Assembly (NCBI GenBank): GCA_019187185.1
Contig: JABAQU010000023.1
Location: 1-64,000 of the forward strand
DNA length: 64,000 bases
From: Steroidobacteraceae bacterium
Lineage (GTDB): Bacteria; Pseudomonadota; Gammaproteobacteria; Steroidobacterales; Steroidobacteraceae
Direction of reading: 5' to 3'
Part shown: positions 21,763-29,782 of the stretch, one piece after another
How the letters are laid out: every line of letters begins with the position of its first letter
Numbering within the stretch: the stretch's first letter is position 1
The notes under the pieces: generated by a model
What the model was told of the DNA's origin: nothing
Seen by the model: only the letters and a program-made list of their open reading frames with translations
Database searches by the model: none
Program-made: the position numbers and the translations under genes

Positions 21763-22677
21763 ATGTACTCGATCGCCATCCACGGCGGCGCCGGCACCCT
21801 GCCGCGCGCCCTCATGACCTCCAGCCAGGAGTCGGCCTACCGCGCCGGCCTCGCCGCAGCGCTCGATGCAGGCTACGCCGTGCTCGACCTGGGAGGCACG
21901 AGCCTCGATGCAGTCACCGCGGCAGTGCGGATGCTCGAGGACGACCCGCTGTTCAATGCCGGCCGCGGCGCGGTGCTGACGCACGAAGGCACGGTGGAGC
22001 TCGATGCCTCGATCATGGACGGCCGCACGCTCGCGGCCGGCGCGGTCGCCGGAGTCCGGCACGTGCGAAATCCGGTCGACCTCGCACGTGCCGTGATGGA
22101 GCACTCGCCGCACGTGATGCTGATCGGAGCGGGTGCAGAGGAGTTCGCGCTCGCCAGCGGCATGGCGCTCGTGCCGAACGATCATTTCCTGACCGACACG
22201 CGCAAGGCACAGCTCGGCCGCGTGCTCGCGGGTGATGCGCGTCCCGCGAACGAGCTGTCCGCGCTCGGCACCGTGGGCGCCGTGGCGCGCGATCGCGCCG
22301 GCAACCTCGCCGCGGCGACCTCCACCGGCGGCATGACCGGCAAGCGCCATGGCCGCGTCGGCGACACACCGATCATCGGCGCCGGCACCTACGCCGACAA
22401 TGCGGTGTGCGCCGTCTCGGCCACCGGCCACGGGGAGTATTTCATTCGCGCGGCCGTCGCCCACGACATCTGCGCGCGCGTCGCCTACAGCGGCCTCACG
22501 TTGGCTGCCGCCGCGGACGCGGTCGTGCTGGATCGCCTGCAGAAGATGGGCGGCGAAGGCGGCATCATCGCGATCGATGCGCAGGGCGGCGTCGTGACGA
22601 GTTTCAACAGCGAGGGCATGTTCCGCGGTGCGCGCACGTCGGGAGGAACCAGGGAAATTTCGATCTATCGGGACTAG
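21763..22677 (+). CDS. iaaA: Isoaspartyl peptidase/L-asparaginase (plant type, Ntn-hydrolase)
   Basis: This 304-residue precursor cleaves itself to give an enzyme that removes isoaspartyl dipeptides and hydrolyses asparagine. It begins YSIAIHGGAGTLPRAL, has the PLFNAGRGAVLT and ELDASIMDGRTL blocks, and the autocleavage threonine in ALGTVGAVARDRAGNLAAATST. The STGGMTGKRHGRVGDTP block that follows is the substrate loop. The ATG at 21763 gives the family start; a longer in-frame extension only shadows pyc. A GATAAT hexamer at 21711-21716 could be its -10 element. I see no signal peptide. Confidence 0.9.
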   Translation: MYSIAIHGGAGTLPRALMTSSQESAYRAGLAAALDAGYAVLDLGGTSLDAVTAAVRMLEDDPLFNAGRGAVLTHEGTVELDASIMDGRTLAAGAVAGVRHVRNPVDLARAVMEHSPHVMLIGAGAEEFALASGMALVPNDHFLTDTRKAQLGRVLAGDARPANELSALGTVGAVARDRAGNLAAATSTGGMTGKRHGRVGDTPIIGAGTYADNAVCAVSATGHGEYFIRAAVAHDICARVAYSGLTLAAAADAVVLDRLQKMGGEGGIIAIDAQGGVVTSFNSEGMFRGARTSGGTREISIYRD

Positions 22678-22761
22678 GACCGGCGCGCGCCGCAGGACGA
22701 TTGGCCGCGCAAGCCGCTCATGGCCACAACCTGGCTGCCTCGCCCGCCCCGAGCCGCCGAT

Positions 22762-23790
22762 TCAGGCCGACGGCGTGCCGTTGTGCGTCCCCCGCCCTGT
22801 CGCCGCCAGCTCGTCGATGAACGCGCTCACCGCGCTCCATGCGCGCCGGCTCTCGTCGAGCCAGGGCAGCGCGAGTGGCCAGTCGTGTTGCATGCCCCGG
22901 CCGACGTGCACACGCACACGGGTTCCGACCCGCTCGGCCGCGTCGCGCACGCGCAGCGCGTCGTCGAGCAACAATTCGTCCTCGCCGGCGAGCAACATCA
23001 GCGGTGGCAGCCCCGAGAGGTCGGCGAATACGGGAGAGACATGGGGCGACCGGCGATCGGCGGCGGCAGCGTAATGGGCGGACCAGATCTCGAGATGCCT
23101 GCGCGTGAACCACAGGTCCCTGTCGCGATTGCCGTCGACCGATGCGCCGGACACGGCAAGATCAGTCCACGGCGAGAACAGAACCGCCCCGCGCGGCATC
23201 GCCATCCCGGCGTCCCGGAGCTTCACGAGCAAACTGAGGCACAGGCCGCCGCCCGCCGAATCGCCGGCGAACAACATCGGCGTGCCGGGACGAACACCAC
23301 TGACAAGCTGCCAGGCAGTGAGTGCGTCATCGAGCGCCGCCGGATACGGATGCTCCGGCGCCAGGCGATAGTCCGGGACAAAGATCTGCGCATTCCATCG
23401 ATAGCTCAGCCGCAGCGCGCGACTGCGGTAGGACGCAGGTGAGCCCATGAAGAACGCCCCGCCGTGCAGGTACAGGACGATGCGCGCCGGTGACTCGACC
23501 GCACAGACAGATTCAATCGGGACCTGGCCTGCCGTATGGTCACCGAAAGACACGCGCGGAAACCTGCGCTGGATTTTCGAGCGGGACACGCGCGCCAGGC
23601 GTTCGAAACGGGCGCGCATCCGCAGCGGCGGCGTCGCGGCGCCGAACAGGGTGCTCGTGACGAGGCCGTAGCCGCGCAATGACAACCAATGCGTCAGGGC
23701 GACCATTTCAAGCTTGATGGGCGAGAGGAGCACCGCATGACCGCTCAGGAACACGGCGCCAGATTTCGTGGCCCATGCGACTTGCTGCAA
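22762..23790 (-). CDS. Alpha/beta hydrolase, hormone-sensitive-lipase-like esterase
   Basis: This 342-residue protein probably hydrolyses short acyl esters. The oxyanion motif HGGAFFMGSPASYRS, the nucleophile elbow GDSAGGG, the acid-site segment AGEDELLLDDA and a C-terminal GMQHDWPLALPW histidine segment are all in the order of family IV esterases. A first hydrophobic stretch (about 10-50) may be a membrane anchor. It lies 15 bp after a VOC gene and may form a three-gene unit with both VOC genes. The 84-bp gap to the convergent isoaspartyl peptidase gene is the largest between convergent genes here; I see no clear terminator in it. Confidence 0.85.
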   Translation of the reverse strand: MQQVAWATKSGAVFLSGHAVLLSPIKLEMVALTHWLSLRGYGLVTSTLFGAATPPLRMRARFERLARVSRSKIQRRFPRVSFGDHTAGQVPIESVCAVESPARIVLYLHGGAFFMGSPASYRSRALRLSYRWNAQIFVPDYRLAPEHPYPAALDDALTAWQLVSGVRPGTPMLFAGDSAGGGLCLSLLVKLRDAGMAMPRGAVLFSPWTDLAVSGASVDGNRDRDLWFTRRHLEIWSAHYAAAADRRSPHVSPVFADLSGLPPLMLLAGEDELLLDDALRVRDAAERVGTRVRVHVGRGMQHDWPLALPWLDESRRAWSAVSAFIDELAATGRGTHNGTPSA

Positions 23791-23805
23791 GCCAGCCGCT
23801 GACCG

Positions 23806-24195
23806 TCAACGTTTCCCGATGTCTCCATACGGGCCTGCCACGACGACGACGTAACCGTCGGGATCTTGCAGCCAGATCTCGCGGTGGTTTGCGTTCCGGT
23901 TGACTTGCGGGCCCTCCAGGACCCGAGCGCCTTGACGGCGGACGCGCTGTAGCAAGGTCTCGAAATGGTCCGTCTGAAACCAGACGAGGACACCGTTTCC
24001 GTGCGGCTTCGAAGGACTGCCGATGTGCGAATGCGCGTGCGCTTCCCATCGATGCAGCTGCATGACCATGCGCCCGCGCCACGTCAGCTGCTCGTAGTCC
24101 GGTCCACCATGTCCGCTTTTCAGACCAAGGACAGCCTGATACCAGCGGCTGCTGGCCTCGACATCACGAACCGCGATGAGTGGCTGTGGTTTCAT
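23806..24195 (-). CDS. VOC-family protein (glyoxalase/bleomycin-resistance/dioxygenase fold)
   Basis: This 129-residue protein has one VOC module pair: IAVRDVEASSRWYQAVLGL at the N-terminus and EIWLQDPDGYVVVVAGP at the C-terminus. Proteins of this size bind a metal or a small toxic ligand, and the exact role cannot be read from sequence. It lies 18 bp after a second VOC gene and 15 bp before an esterase gene, in the same direction. The two VOC proteins are not close copies. Confidence 0.78.
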   Translation of the reverse strand: MKPQPLIAVRDVEASSRWYQAVLGLKSGHGGPDYEQLTWRGRMVMQLHRWEAHAHSHIGSPSKPHGNGVLVWFQTDHFETLLQRVRRQGARVLEGPQVNRNANHREIWLQDPDGYVVVVAGPYGDIGKR

Positions 24196-24213
24196 GTTGC
24201 CAAACGAATGGGC

Positions 24214-24615
24214 TCAGCGCGGCCGGGCCGGCCGATGCAGTGCGCACAGCTTGTTGCCGTCCGGATCGCGGACATACGCCAGGTACATGGCGCCCACGGC
24301 GCCGTCGCGCAGTCCCGGAGGCTCTTCGATCGAAGTGCCGCCGTGCGCGAGCGCCGTGTCATGGAAGCGGGCGACCTGCTCGGGAGAGTGACACTTGAAT
24401 CCTATGGTGCCGCCATTGGCGAACGTCGCAGACTCGCCATTGATCGGTTCCGTGACGCAGAAGGTTCCACCGTCGTGCCGATAGAACAGCCGCGCGTGAC
24501 CGGTACTCGCCGTGTTGCGCACCGGCTCTCCGGCACCCAGTACCCCGAGCACCGCGTCGTAGAATCGCTTGGAGCGTTCGATGTCGTTCGATCCGACCAT
24601 GACGTGACTGAACAT
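24214..24615 (-). CDS. VOC-family protein
   Basis: This 133-residue protein starts MFSHVMVGSNDIERSKRFYD and ends with YVRDPDGNKLCALHRP, the two edges of a VOC fold. The middle GGTIGFKCHSPEQVARFHDTA segment is frequent in glyoxalase-like enzymes of unknown substrate. It may be first in a VOC-VOC-esterase unit. A perfect 7-bp inverted repeat lies 10 bp upstream of its ATG and may be an operator. Confidence 0.78.
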   Translation of the reverse strand: MFSHVMVGSNDIERSKRFYDAVLGVLGAGEPVRNTASTGHARLFYRHDGGTFCVTEPINGESATFANGGTIGFKCHSPEQVARFHDTALAHGGTSIEEPPGLRDGAVGAMYLAYVRDPDGNKLCALHRPARPR

Positions 24616-24624
24616 GGGCCGCTT

Positions 24625-24648
24625 CCTGTCTCCTGTACTGCAGACAGG
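24625..24648. repeat. Perfect inverted repeat upstream of a VOC gene
   Basis: CCTGTCT and AGACAGG are separated by 10 bp and lie 9-33 bp upstream of the ATG at 24615. It could be a repressor operator or an mRNA hairpin; there is no U-tract, so it is not a terminator of the upstream gene. The rest of 24616-24771 shows nothing I can interpret. Confidence 0.35.
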
Positions 24649-24771
24649 CGAGTATGAACGGTCGGGCGTTGGTCGAACCAGTCGATTCCCGAGGGGATGG
24701 CTCTGCCGGTACCCCGGGAGCGGGAAAGACGAACAGCGCTTCCGCCATGAGCCATGGGCCCTGGCCCCGAA

Positions 24772-25992
24772 TCATCCGGCCCGCAATTCCCTCGCGACGA
24801 GCACCGTCGTCGCCTCGCCGAAATCGCCCTCGTCGAGCACGGCATAGCGATTGCGGCCCTGCTCCTTCGCGATGTAGAGCGCGCGATCGGCGATCCGCAC
24901 GACCAGATCGTGCGAGGAATCGCGCTCGGGCGACATCGTCGCGACGCCGACGCTCACCGTGACGTGCGGCTGCGTCAGCGAGCGATCGTGCGGGATCGCG
25001 AGCGCCGTCACCTCATCGAGCATGGCGCGCGCCACCCGCTCGCCGCCTTCGCGGTCGGCGCCGGGCAGGATCGCGATCATTTCCTCGCCGCCGTAGCGCG
25101 CGACGCAGTCCCGCGGACGCGAACCCGCGGCTCGACGGATCGCGCCGGCCACGTCGCGCAGGCACGCATCTCCGGCCTGGTGCCCATAGCGGTCGTTGTA
25201 GGCCTTGAAGTGGTCGATGTCGATCATCACGACCGTGACGGTGTCGCGGTCGCGGATCGCCTGTTGCCAGATGCGGTGGATTTCGCCCTCGAGCGCGGCG
25301 CGGTTCAGGAGGCCGGTGAGTCCGTCGTGCGTCGCGACCTCGTTCAGCAACCGGCGGTCGAGGTATGCGACGCGATTGGCGTGCTCGAGCCAGTAGCAGC
25401 CTGCGCCTGCATAGAGGTTCGCGCACACGAACAGAAACGACAGGTAGAGGGCCGTCTGCATCGGCAATCCGGTGACGATCGCGGCGACGATGAAGCCGGC
25501 GAGCGTGACGAGGTTGGTGCGCAGCGCGGCCGTGAACGACAGGCCGAGCATGAAGTAGAAAAAGAAGATCGCGATGATCAGGCGCGCGTAGACATACGAT
25601 GTCAGCGTGCCCTCGGCATGGACCGCGAGTACCACGGTGGCGAGCCCGTAGAGCGGCGCGAACAGGTGCACGAAGGGCCAGTACCAGCGGTAGAAGCGCC
25701 GCGCCGTGAGCACGATGGCGATCGTCACGAGCGGGATGTGCACGCCGAAGCGGATCGCGTCCGGCACGCCGTGCGCGTTCGCGCCGATCAGCCAGCGGTC
25801 GAGTATCGCGAGCCCGACGATGGTGACGAGCGCGAGGCACACGCCGATGCGCACGAGCCGGCGGCGCGATGTCCGGTACTCGGTGACGAATTCGCGCTCG
25901 AGCGGAGGCGGGAAGCGCAGCGTTGCAAAGCCCGTGCGCAGCGTCCGGGCGACGAGCGACTCACCTTCGCGCGGCAACGTCGCTGCTGTCAC
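24772..25992 (-). CDS. Membrane diguanylate cyclase (GGDEF)
   Basis: This 406-residue protein makes cyclic di-GMP from GTP. The first half (about 35-215) has six hydrophobic helices and is probably a membrane sensor of unknown ligand. The GGDEF domain (about 225-395) has HDGLTGLLNRAALEGEI at its start and the active-site motif GGEEM. An RPRD sequence five residues before GGEEM is a complete RxxD inhibitory site, so feedback by cyclic di-GMP is likely. It starts 6 bp after a small gene encoding a 64-residue protein, with which it is probably co-transcribed. Confidence 0.9.
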   Translation of the reverse strand: MTAATLPREGESLVARTLRTGFATLRFPPPLEREFVTEYRTSRRRLVRIGVCLALVTIVGLAILDRWLIGANAHGVPDAIRFGVHIPLVTIAIVLTARRFYRWYWPFVHLFAPLYGLATVVLAVHAEGTLTSYVYARLIIAIFFFYFMLGLSFTAALRTNLVTLAGFIVAAIVTGLPMQTALYLSFLFVCANLYAGAGCYWLEHANRVAYLDRRLLNEVATHDGLTGLLNRAALEGEIHRIWQQAIRDRDTVTVVMIDIDHFKAYNDRYGHQAGDACLRDVAGAIRRAAGSRPRDCVARYGGEEMIAILPGADREGGERVARAMLDEVTALAIPHDRSLTQPHVTVSVGVATMSPERDSSHDLVVRIADRALYIAKEQGRNRYAVLDEGDFGEATTVLVARELRAG

Positions 25993-25998
25993 GTCGGT

Positions 25999-26193
25999 TC
26001 AGAGCGGCGGGGTCTCGTGCTCGCGCTGCGCCTTCACGCGGGTCCGCCAGATGTCGTACGGATCCCAGCCGCGGACCACGCGCGAATCCGGCGCAGCTTC
26101 CTTGCGCGCCGCCTCGGGCATGGTCGGTTCGTTCGCCGCGACGAGTGCGAGGGAAAAATGGCCGGCGGCCCCGGAGGGCTTGGTCGTTTTCAT
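25999..26193 (-). CDS. Small hypothetical protein with GWDPYDIWRTRV motif
   Basis: This 64-residue protein has a low-complexity N-terminal half and a conserved-looking C-terminal GWDPYDIWRTRVKAQRE segment. I recall comparable short proteins with a DPYDxWRTRV end in gammaproteobacteria but know no function. The ATG at 26193 opens it and the stop is 6 bp from the diguanylate cyclase start, so coupling is likely. A TAGAAT hexamer at 26237-26242 on the minus strand could be the -10 of this unit. It has no membrane segment. Confidence 0.65.
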   Translation of the reverse strand: MKTTKPSGAAGHFSLALVAANEPTMPEAARKEAAPDSRVVRGWDPYDIWRTRVKAQREHETPPL

Positions 26194-26236
26194 CAGCGAA
26201 GGACTCGTCCCTGACTTCTGTCTGTTATCGGCGACG

Positions 26237-26242
26237 ATTCTA
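26237..26242 (-). promoter_or_regulatory. Candidate -10 element of the small protein/diguanylate cyclase unit
   Basis: TAGAAT on the minus strand lies 43 nt before the ATG at 26193. A TTGTCA occurs upstream but with a 22-bp spacer, which is too long, so only the -10 is proposed. The surrounding 26194-26320 stretch is one of the least GC-rich in the window. Confidence 0.28.
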
Positions 26243-26320
26243 GACCCCGGACGCGACGATTGCGTGACAAATTCTGCGCGCCGATATGTCAAATCAGGGG
26301 GTTGGTGCAAATTTTGTGCG

Positions 26321-27904
26321 CTAGTTCTCAAAATACCGCGCGAGATAGGCCTCGAAGGTCCCGGTATCGGCCGCCTCGATCGCCTGCTGCTGTGCAATAG
26401 ACGCCTCGGCCTCCCTCCGGAACTCGTCGAGGCGCGCCTCGTTCGGCGGGTAAAGCTCGAGGAAATAGGCCTTGTGGGCGCTCGAAACGCGCTGCGCGAG
26501 CTCGAAGAACGATTCGCCGGTCGATTCGAGCTCCTGCAGGAGGCGTGCGGACGGCGTGCGCGCGACATCGCGCAGCTTCTCCCGCTGCATCGCCAGGGCC
26601 TGCGCATACGGCTGCGAGGCATCGCCCAGATCGAGGATCTCGCACAGGCCCGTCATGCCGTCCAGCAACTCGGCAGCCCAGTCGGCGAGGGGCACTTGCC
26701 GCCCATCACGCGTCAGGCGCAGTCCCGGCTCGCGACCGCGCCGCGCGACGATGACGTGGTTGCGGTCGAGCGCCTCCTGTTCGTCCGTACCGATCGGCGG
26801 GCTGTCGCGCAGCAGGCACAGCGCGAGGAATGCCTCGAGGAAGCGCAGCTTCACCTGGTTCACGCCGACAGGATCGAAAGCGCTCACGTCGAGGGCCCGC
26901 ACTTCCACGTACTCGACGCCGCCCCGCCGCAGCGCCTTCGTCGGCCGCTCGCCGGAACGTGCCACGCGTTTCGGGCGGATGTTGCTGTAGTACTCGTTCT
27001 CGATCTGCAGGAGGTTCGCGTTCAGCTGCCGCCACTCGCCGTCCACCTGCACGCCGAGCGCCTCGTACGGCGGATACGGCGTCTCGATCGCGCGCGTGAG
27101 GTCGCGCACGTATTCCTCGAGGCTGTTCACCGAGACCGAGACGCCGGCCTGCTTGCGGTTGCGGTAGCCGAGATCGCTCATGCGCAGCGACGTCGCGTAG
27201 GGCTCGTACGCCGTGCCCTTCGCGAGCCGCGGCAGGGTCTCGCCGCGCACGCGCACGAACGACTCGCACACGGCGGGCGAAACGCCGAACAGGTACAGCA
27301 CGATCCAGCCGTGCCGGCGGTAGTTGCGCAGCAGGTCGAAGTACGCCGGCGAGCGCAGTGCGATACCGGTCGCATGCGAGGCGCGCAGCGCCGCGTAAGG
27401 CTCCCAGAACTTCTCCGGGAACGAATAGTTGAAATGCACGCCGGAGATCGCCTGCATCACGCGCCCGTAGCGCACGCCGAGCCCCTCGCGATAGACGGTC
27501 TTCATGCGCCCGATGTGCGAGCGGCCGTACTGCGCGATCGGGATCGCAGCGTCGCTGTCGATCCGGCACGGCATCGAGGTCGCCCACAGGCGCTCCTCGT
27601 CGAGGTGCCGGTAGACGAACTGGTGCATGTCGCACAGGTACTGCAACAATTCCCAGCTCGTCGTGAATGTCGGCGTGACGAGCTCGATCAGCGCCTCCGA
27701 GTAGTCGGTCGTGAACTGGCTGTTGGTGAGCGCCGATCCGAGTGCGGGCGGATGCGGGGTCGTCGCGATGCGGCCATCCGGCGTGACGCGCAGCGATTCC
27801 TTCTCGACCCCGCGCAACCCGCCCTGCAGCAGGCGGGCCCCGCCCCCGTTGACGAGCGCGGCGAGGCGCCGCTCGAACGCGCGATCGATGGCGGGAGGCG
27901 GCAT
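26321..27904 (-). CDS. gshA: Glutamate-cysteine ligase (E. coli type)
   Basis: This 527-residue enzyme joins glutamate and cysteine using ATP, the first step of glutathione synthesis. Conserved blocks include GLRGVEKESLRVTPDGRIA, TNSQFTTDYSEALIELVTP, AISGVHFNYSFPEKFW and YVEVRALDVSAFDPVGVN, all matching the gammaproteobacterial GshA class. It starts 3 bp after the DUF962 gene and is probably the last gene of a three-gene unit. Glutathione users in the window include glyoxalase I and a glutathione S-transferase. Confidence 0.94.
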   Translation of the reverse strand: MPPPAIDRAFERRLAALVNGGGARLLQGGLRGVEKESLRVTPDGRIATTPHPPALGSALTNSQFTTDYSEALIELVTPTFTTSWELLQYLCDMHQFVYRHLDEERLWATSMPCRIDSDAAIPIAQYGRSHIGRMKTVYREGLGVRYGRVMQAISGVHFNYSFPEKFWEPYAALRASHATGIALRSPAYFDLLRNYRRHGWIVLYLFGVSPAVCESFVRVRGETLPRLAKGTAYEPYATSLRMSDLGYRNRKQAGVSVSVNSLEEYVRDLTRAIETPYPPYEALGVQVDGEWRQLNANLLQIENEYYSNIRPKRVARSGERPTKALRRGGVEYVEVRALDVSAFDPVGVNQVKLRFLEAFLALCLLRDSPPIGTDEQEALDRNHVIVARRGREPGLRLTRDGRQVPLADWAAELLDGMTGLCEILDLGDASQPYAQALAMQREKLRDVARTPSARLLQELESTGESFFELAQRVSSAHKAYFLELYPPNEARLDEFRREAEASIAQQQAIEAADTGTFEAYLARYFEN

Positions 27905-27907
27905 GCG

Positions 27908-28225
27908 TTACCAGGGCGTGCGTCGCAGGAGCACGTCGCGCAGCATCGCGAAATCGCCGCGCAGGCTGTACAGCGGGTGACGGAACGTGGCCGGCCGGTT
28001 CTTCTCGAAGACGAAGTGCCCGACCCAGGCGCAGCCATACGCGAGAACGACGGCCGGCAGCACGAGCCGCCACGCGCGCATCGCGACGGCGGCTGCGACG
28101 ATCGCGAGCATGGCCAGTGTGCCGATGACGTGCAGGCGTCGCGACACCGGATGACGATGCTCGCCCAGGTAGTAGGGATAGAACTCGCGAAAGCTCGTGA
28201 AGCGCGCCGCCATGGTGACGGCCAT
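27908..28225 (-). CDS. DUF962 (Mpo1-like) membrane protein
   Basis: This protein of about 105 residues has the family's opening FREFYPYYLGEHRHPVSRRLH, two to three hydrophobic helices and WVGHFVFEKNRPATFRHPLY. Eukaryotic Mpo1 relatives are iron-dependent dioxygenases of 2-hydroxy fatty acids; whether this short bacterial form has the same activity is unknown. The start is uncertain: ATG at 28225 or 28213 fits the conserved start, while 28300 would overlap the upstream gene. gshA follows after 3 bp. Confidence 0.8.
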   Translation of the reverse strand: MAVTMAARFTSFREFYPYYLGEHRHPVSRRLHVIGTLAMLAIVAAAVAMRAWRLVLPAVVLAYGCAWVGHFVFEKNRPATFRHPLYSLRGDFAMLRDVLLRRTPW

Positions 28226-28281
28226 CTTGCCGCGCCGGGCGCCGGGAGCGCAATTGCGGGCCGCGGTACGGGTCGCGGCAG

Positions 28282-28857
28282 TCACCGTTGCGTGCGGCAA
28301 CGGGAGGCCAGTTCGCGCAGCGTGTCGGGCAGGTCACGCTTCAGCGCGGCGACGATCAGCCATTCCGGGACCGGGTAGCGCGGCACGACCCGCACGCGAT
28401 ACTCGACCAGCGTCGCCGTACCTCCGTCGAGCGGTTCGAGGGTCCAGCGGGCCGTGTGCTCGCGCAGTCCGCCGCTCACGTTGCTGATCCGCACTTCGTG
28501 CGGCGGCCGGTAGTCGGCGCGGAACACGAAGCGGATGCGCGGCAGGTACCAGCGCAGGTTCACCACCTGTTCGATCAACTCGTGACTGCCGTCGGGCGCG
28601 GCCTCGATGACCCGGCAGGATTCGAGCCGGCGCACGAACTGCAGCGCCTCCGCGCACGAGGTCATGACCGCGAACACGCGAGCGGGTGCGGCATCGATCC
28701 GGATCGCGGCACGCACGACAGGTGGCCCGCCCCCTTGCGTCCCCTCGGCGGCGGTCGCCACCAGCACCTCGCCGGCGAGTACCCGCGTGCGCTCGGCGTC
28801 CGACAGCGGCGCGACGGACAGCACAGCGAAGGCCAGCAGAAGGGGAAGTTGCGGCAT
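28282..28857 (-). CDS. Exported SRPBCC/START-like lipid-binding protein
   Basis: This 191-residue protein has a signal peptide (about 1-19, MPQLPLLLAFAVLSVAPLSDA) and a helix-grip domain: IDAAPARVFAVMTSCAEALQFV, then VNLRWYLPRIRFVFRADY and a C-terminal helix WLIVAALKRDLPDTLREL. Such domains bind hydrophobic ligands; the ligand here is unknown. The ATG at 28857 is preferred over the frame's first ATG because it puts the signal peptide at the N-terminus. It is followed after 56 bp by the DUF962 gene and then gshA. Confidence 0.8.
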   Translation of the reverse strand: MPQLPLLLAFAVLSVAPLSDAERTRVLAGEVLVATAAEGTQGGGPPVVRAAIRIDAAPARVFAVMTSCAEALQFVRRLESCRVIEAAPDGSHELIEQVVNLRWYLPRIRFVFRADYRPPHEVRISNVSGGLREHTARWTLEPLDGGTATLVEYRVRVVPRYPVPEWLIVAALKRDLPDTLRELASRCRTQR

Positions 28858-28922
28858 GGCGTGCGACCAGTATGCCTGCCCGGTCATTGTGGGTTCAGGT
28901 ATCGCGCGCTACCGTGCGCGGC

Positions 28923-29285
28923 ATGAGGCGTACGCCTGCCCTCGTTCTGCTCGCACTCGCCTGCGCACCAGCCGCGTGGGCCGACAGCTTTCGTTGCGGC
29001 CAGCGCCTCGTCGTCGAAGGCACGACGCGCGACCAGGTCGTGACCTGGTGCGGCGAGCCGTCCGAGGTGGAGGAGCGTCGCGCCCTGCGACCGCCGATCC
29101 TCTGGTACTACGGGCGGCCGGTCCGCGTCGCCGGCGGTGAATACATCGAGGTCCTCGTCGAAACCTGGACGTACAACCTCGGCCCCCAGCGGCTGATGCG
29201 GCGCCTGACGATCGAGAACGGCACAGTCGTCGAGGTCGAAACGCTCGGTTACGGCTATCGCAAGCCGCCGTCCCGTTCGCCATGA
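28923..29285 (+). CDS. Exported DUF2845 protein
   Basis: This 120-residue protein has a signal peptide (cleavage near PAAWADS) and the DUF2845 opening FRCGQRLVVEGTTRDQVVTWCGEP. Two cysteines (in FRCG and TWCG) could form a disulphide in the periplasm. The rest is rich in beta-strand. The family has no known function. Its stop overlaps the start of the GNAT gene (ATGA). Confidence 0.82.
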   Translation: MRRTPALVLLALACAPAAWADSFRCGQRLVVEGTTRDQVVTWCGEPSEVEERRALRPPILWYYGRPVRVAGGEYIEVLVETWTYNLGPQRLMRRLTIENGTVVEVETLGYGYRKPPSRSP

Positions 29286-29782
29286 CGGGCCGCTCAGGCG
29301 ACTTCGTGCTGCGCATTGCGCAGGCGGCCGACGATTTCGCCATTGCCGCAATCATTCGCGCAGTGATGCCCGCCTTCGGCGCGTGCGGCGCGGGATTTGC
29401 GATCAATGACCCGGAAGTGGACGGCATGAGCGGCGCCTACCGGCGGCCGCGCGCAGCCTACTACGTCGTCGAGACGGCCGGCCGGGTGGTCGGCGGCGGC
29501 GGCATCGCACCGCTCGAAGGCGGATCATTCGGCACCTGCGAGCTGCGCAAGATGTATCTCCTGCCCGAGGCACGCGGCCTCGGCGCGGGCGCGCGCCTGC
29601 TCGCGCGTTGCCTCGCGACGGCGCGCGGCTACGGTTATCGCGCCTGCTACCTCGAAACCCTGACCGGCATGGACGCCGCCCGACGGCTCTACCACCGCGC
29701 GGGATTCAGGGAAATCCCGGCCGCACTCGGTGCCACGGGCCACCACGGCTGCGACCGCTACTTCCTGCTCGAATTTCCCTGA
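29282..29782 (+). CDS. GNAT-family N-acetyltransferase
   Basis: This 166-residue enzyme transfers an acetyl group from acetyl-CoA to an unknown amine. The acetyl-CoA loop is in LPEARGLGAGARLLARCLATA, following the CELRKMYL strand, and CYLETLTGMDAARRLYHRAGFREI is the typical C-terminal motif. The FGACGAGFAINDPEVDGM segment is shared by a common proteobacterial GNAT subgroup of unknown target. It overlaps the DUF2845 gene by 4 bp and the convergent MATE gene by 25 bp. Confidence 0.85.
   Translation: MTGRSGDFVLRIAQAADDFAIAAIIRAVMPAFGACGAGFAINDPEVDGMSGAYRRPRAAYYVVETAGRVVGGGGIAPLEGGSFGTCELRKMYLLPEARGLGAGARLLARCLATARGYGYRACYLETLTGMDAARRLYHRAGFREIPAALGATGHHGCDRYFLLEFP

Noticed and set aside
24633..24647. 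LexA-like SOS box (CTGT and ACAG) upstream of the VOC gene
   Set aside because: The spacer is 7 bp, not the 8 bp of the gammaproteobacterial LexA site, and the gene is not an SOS type.
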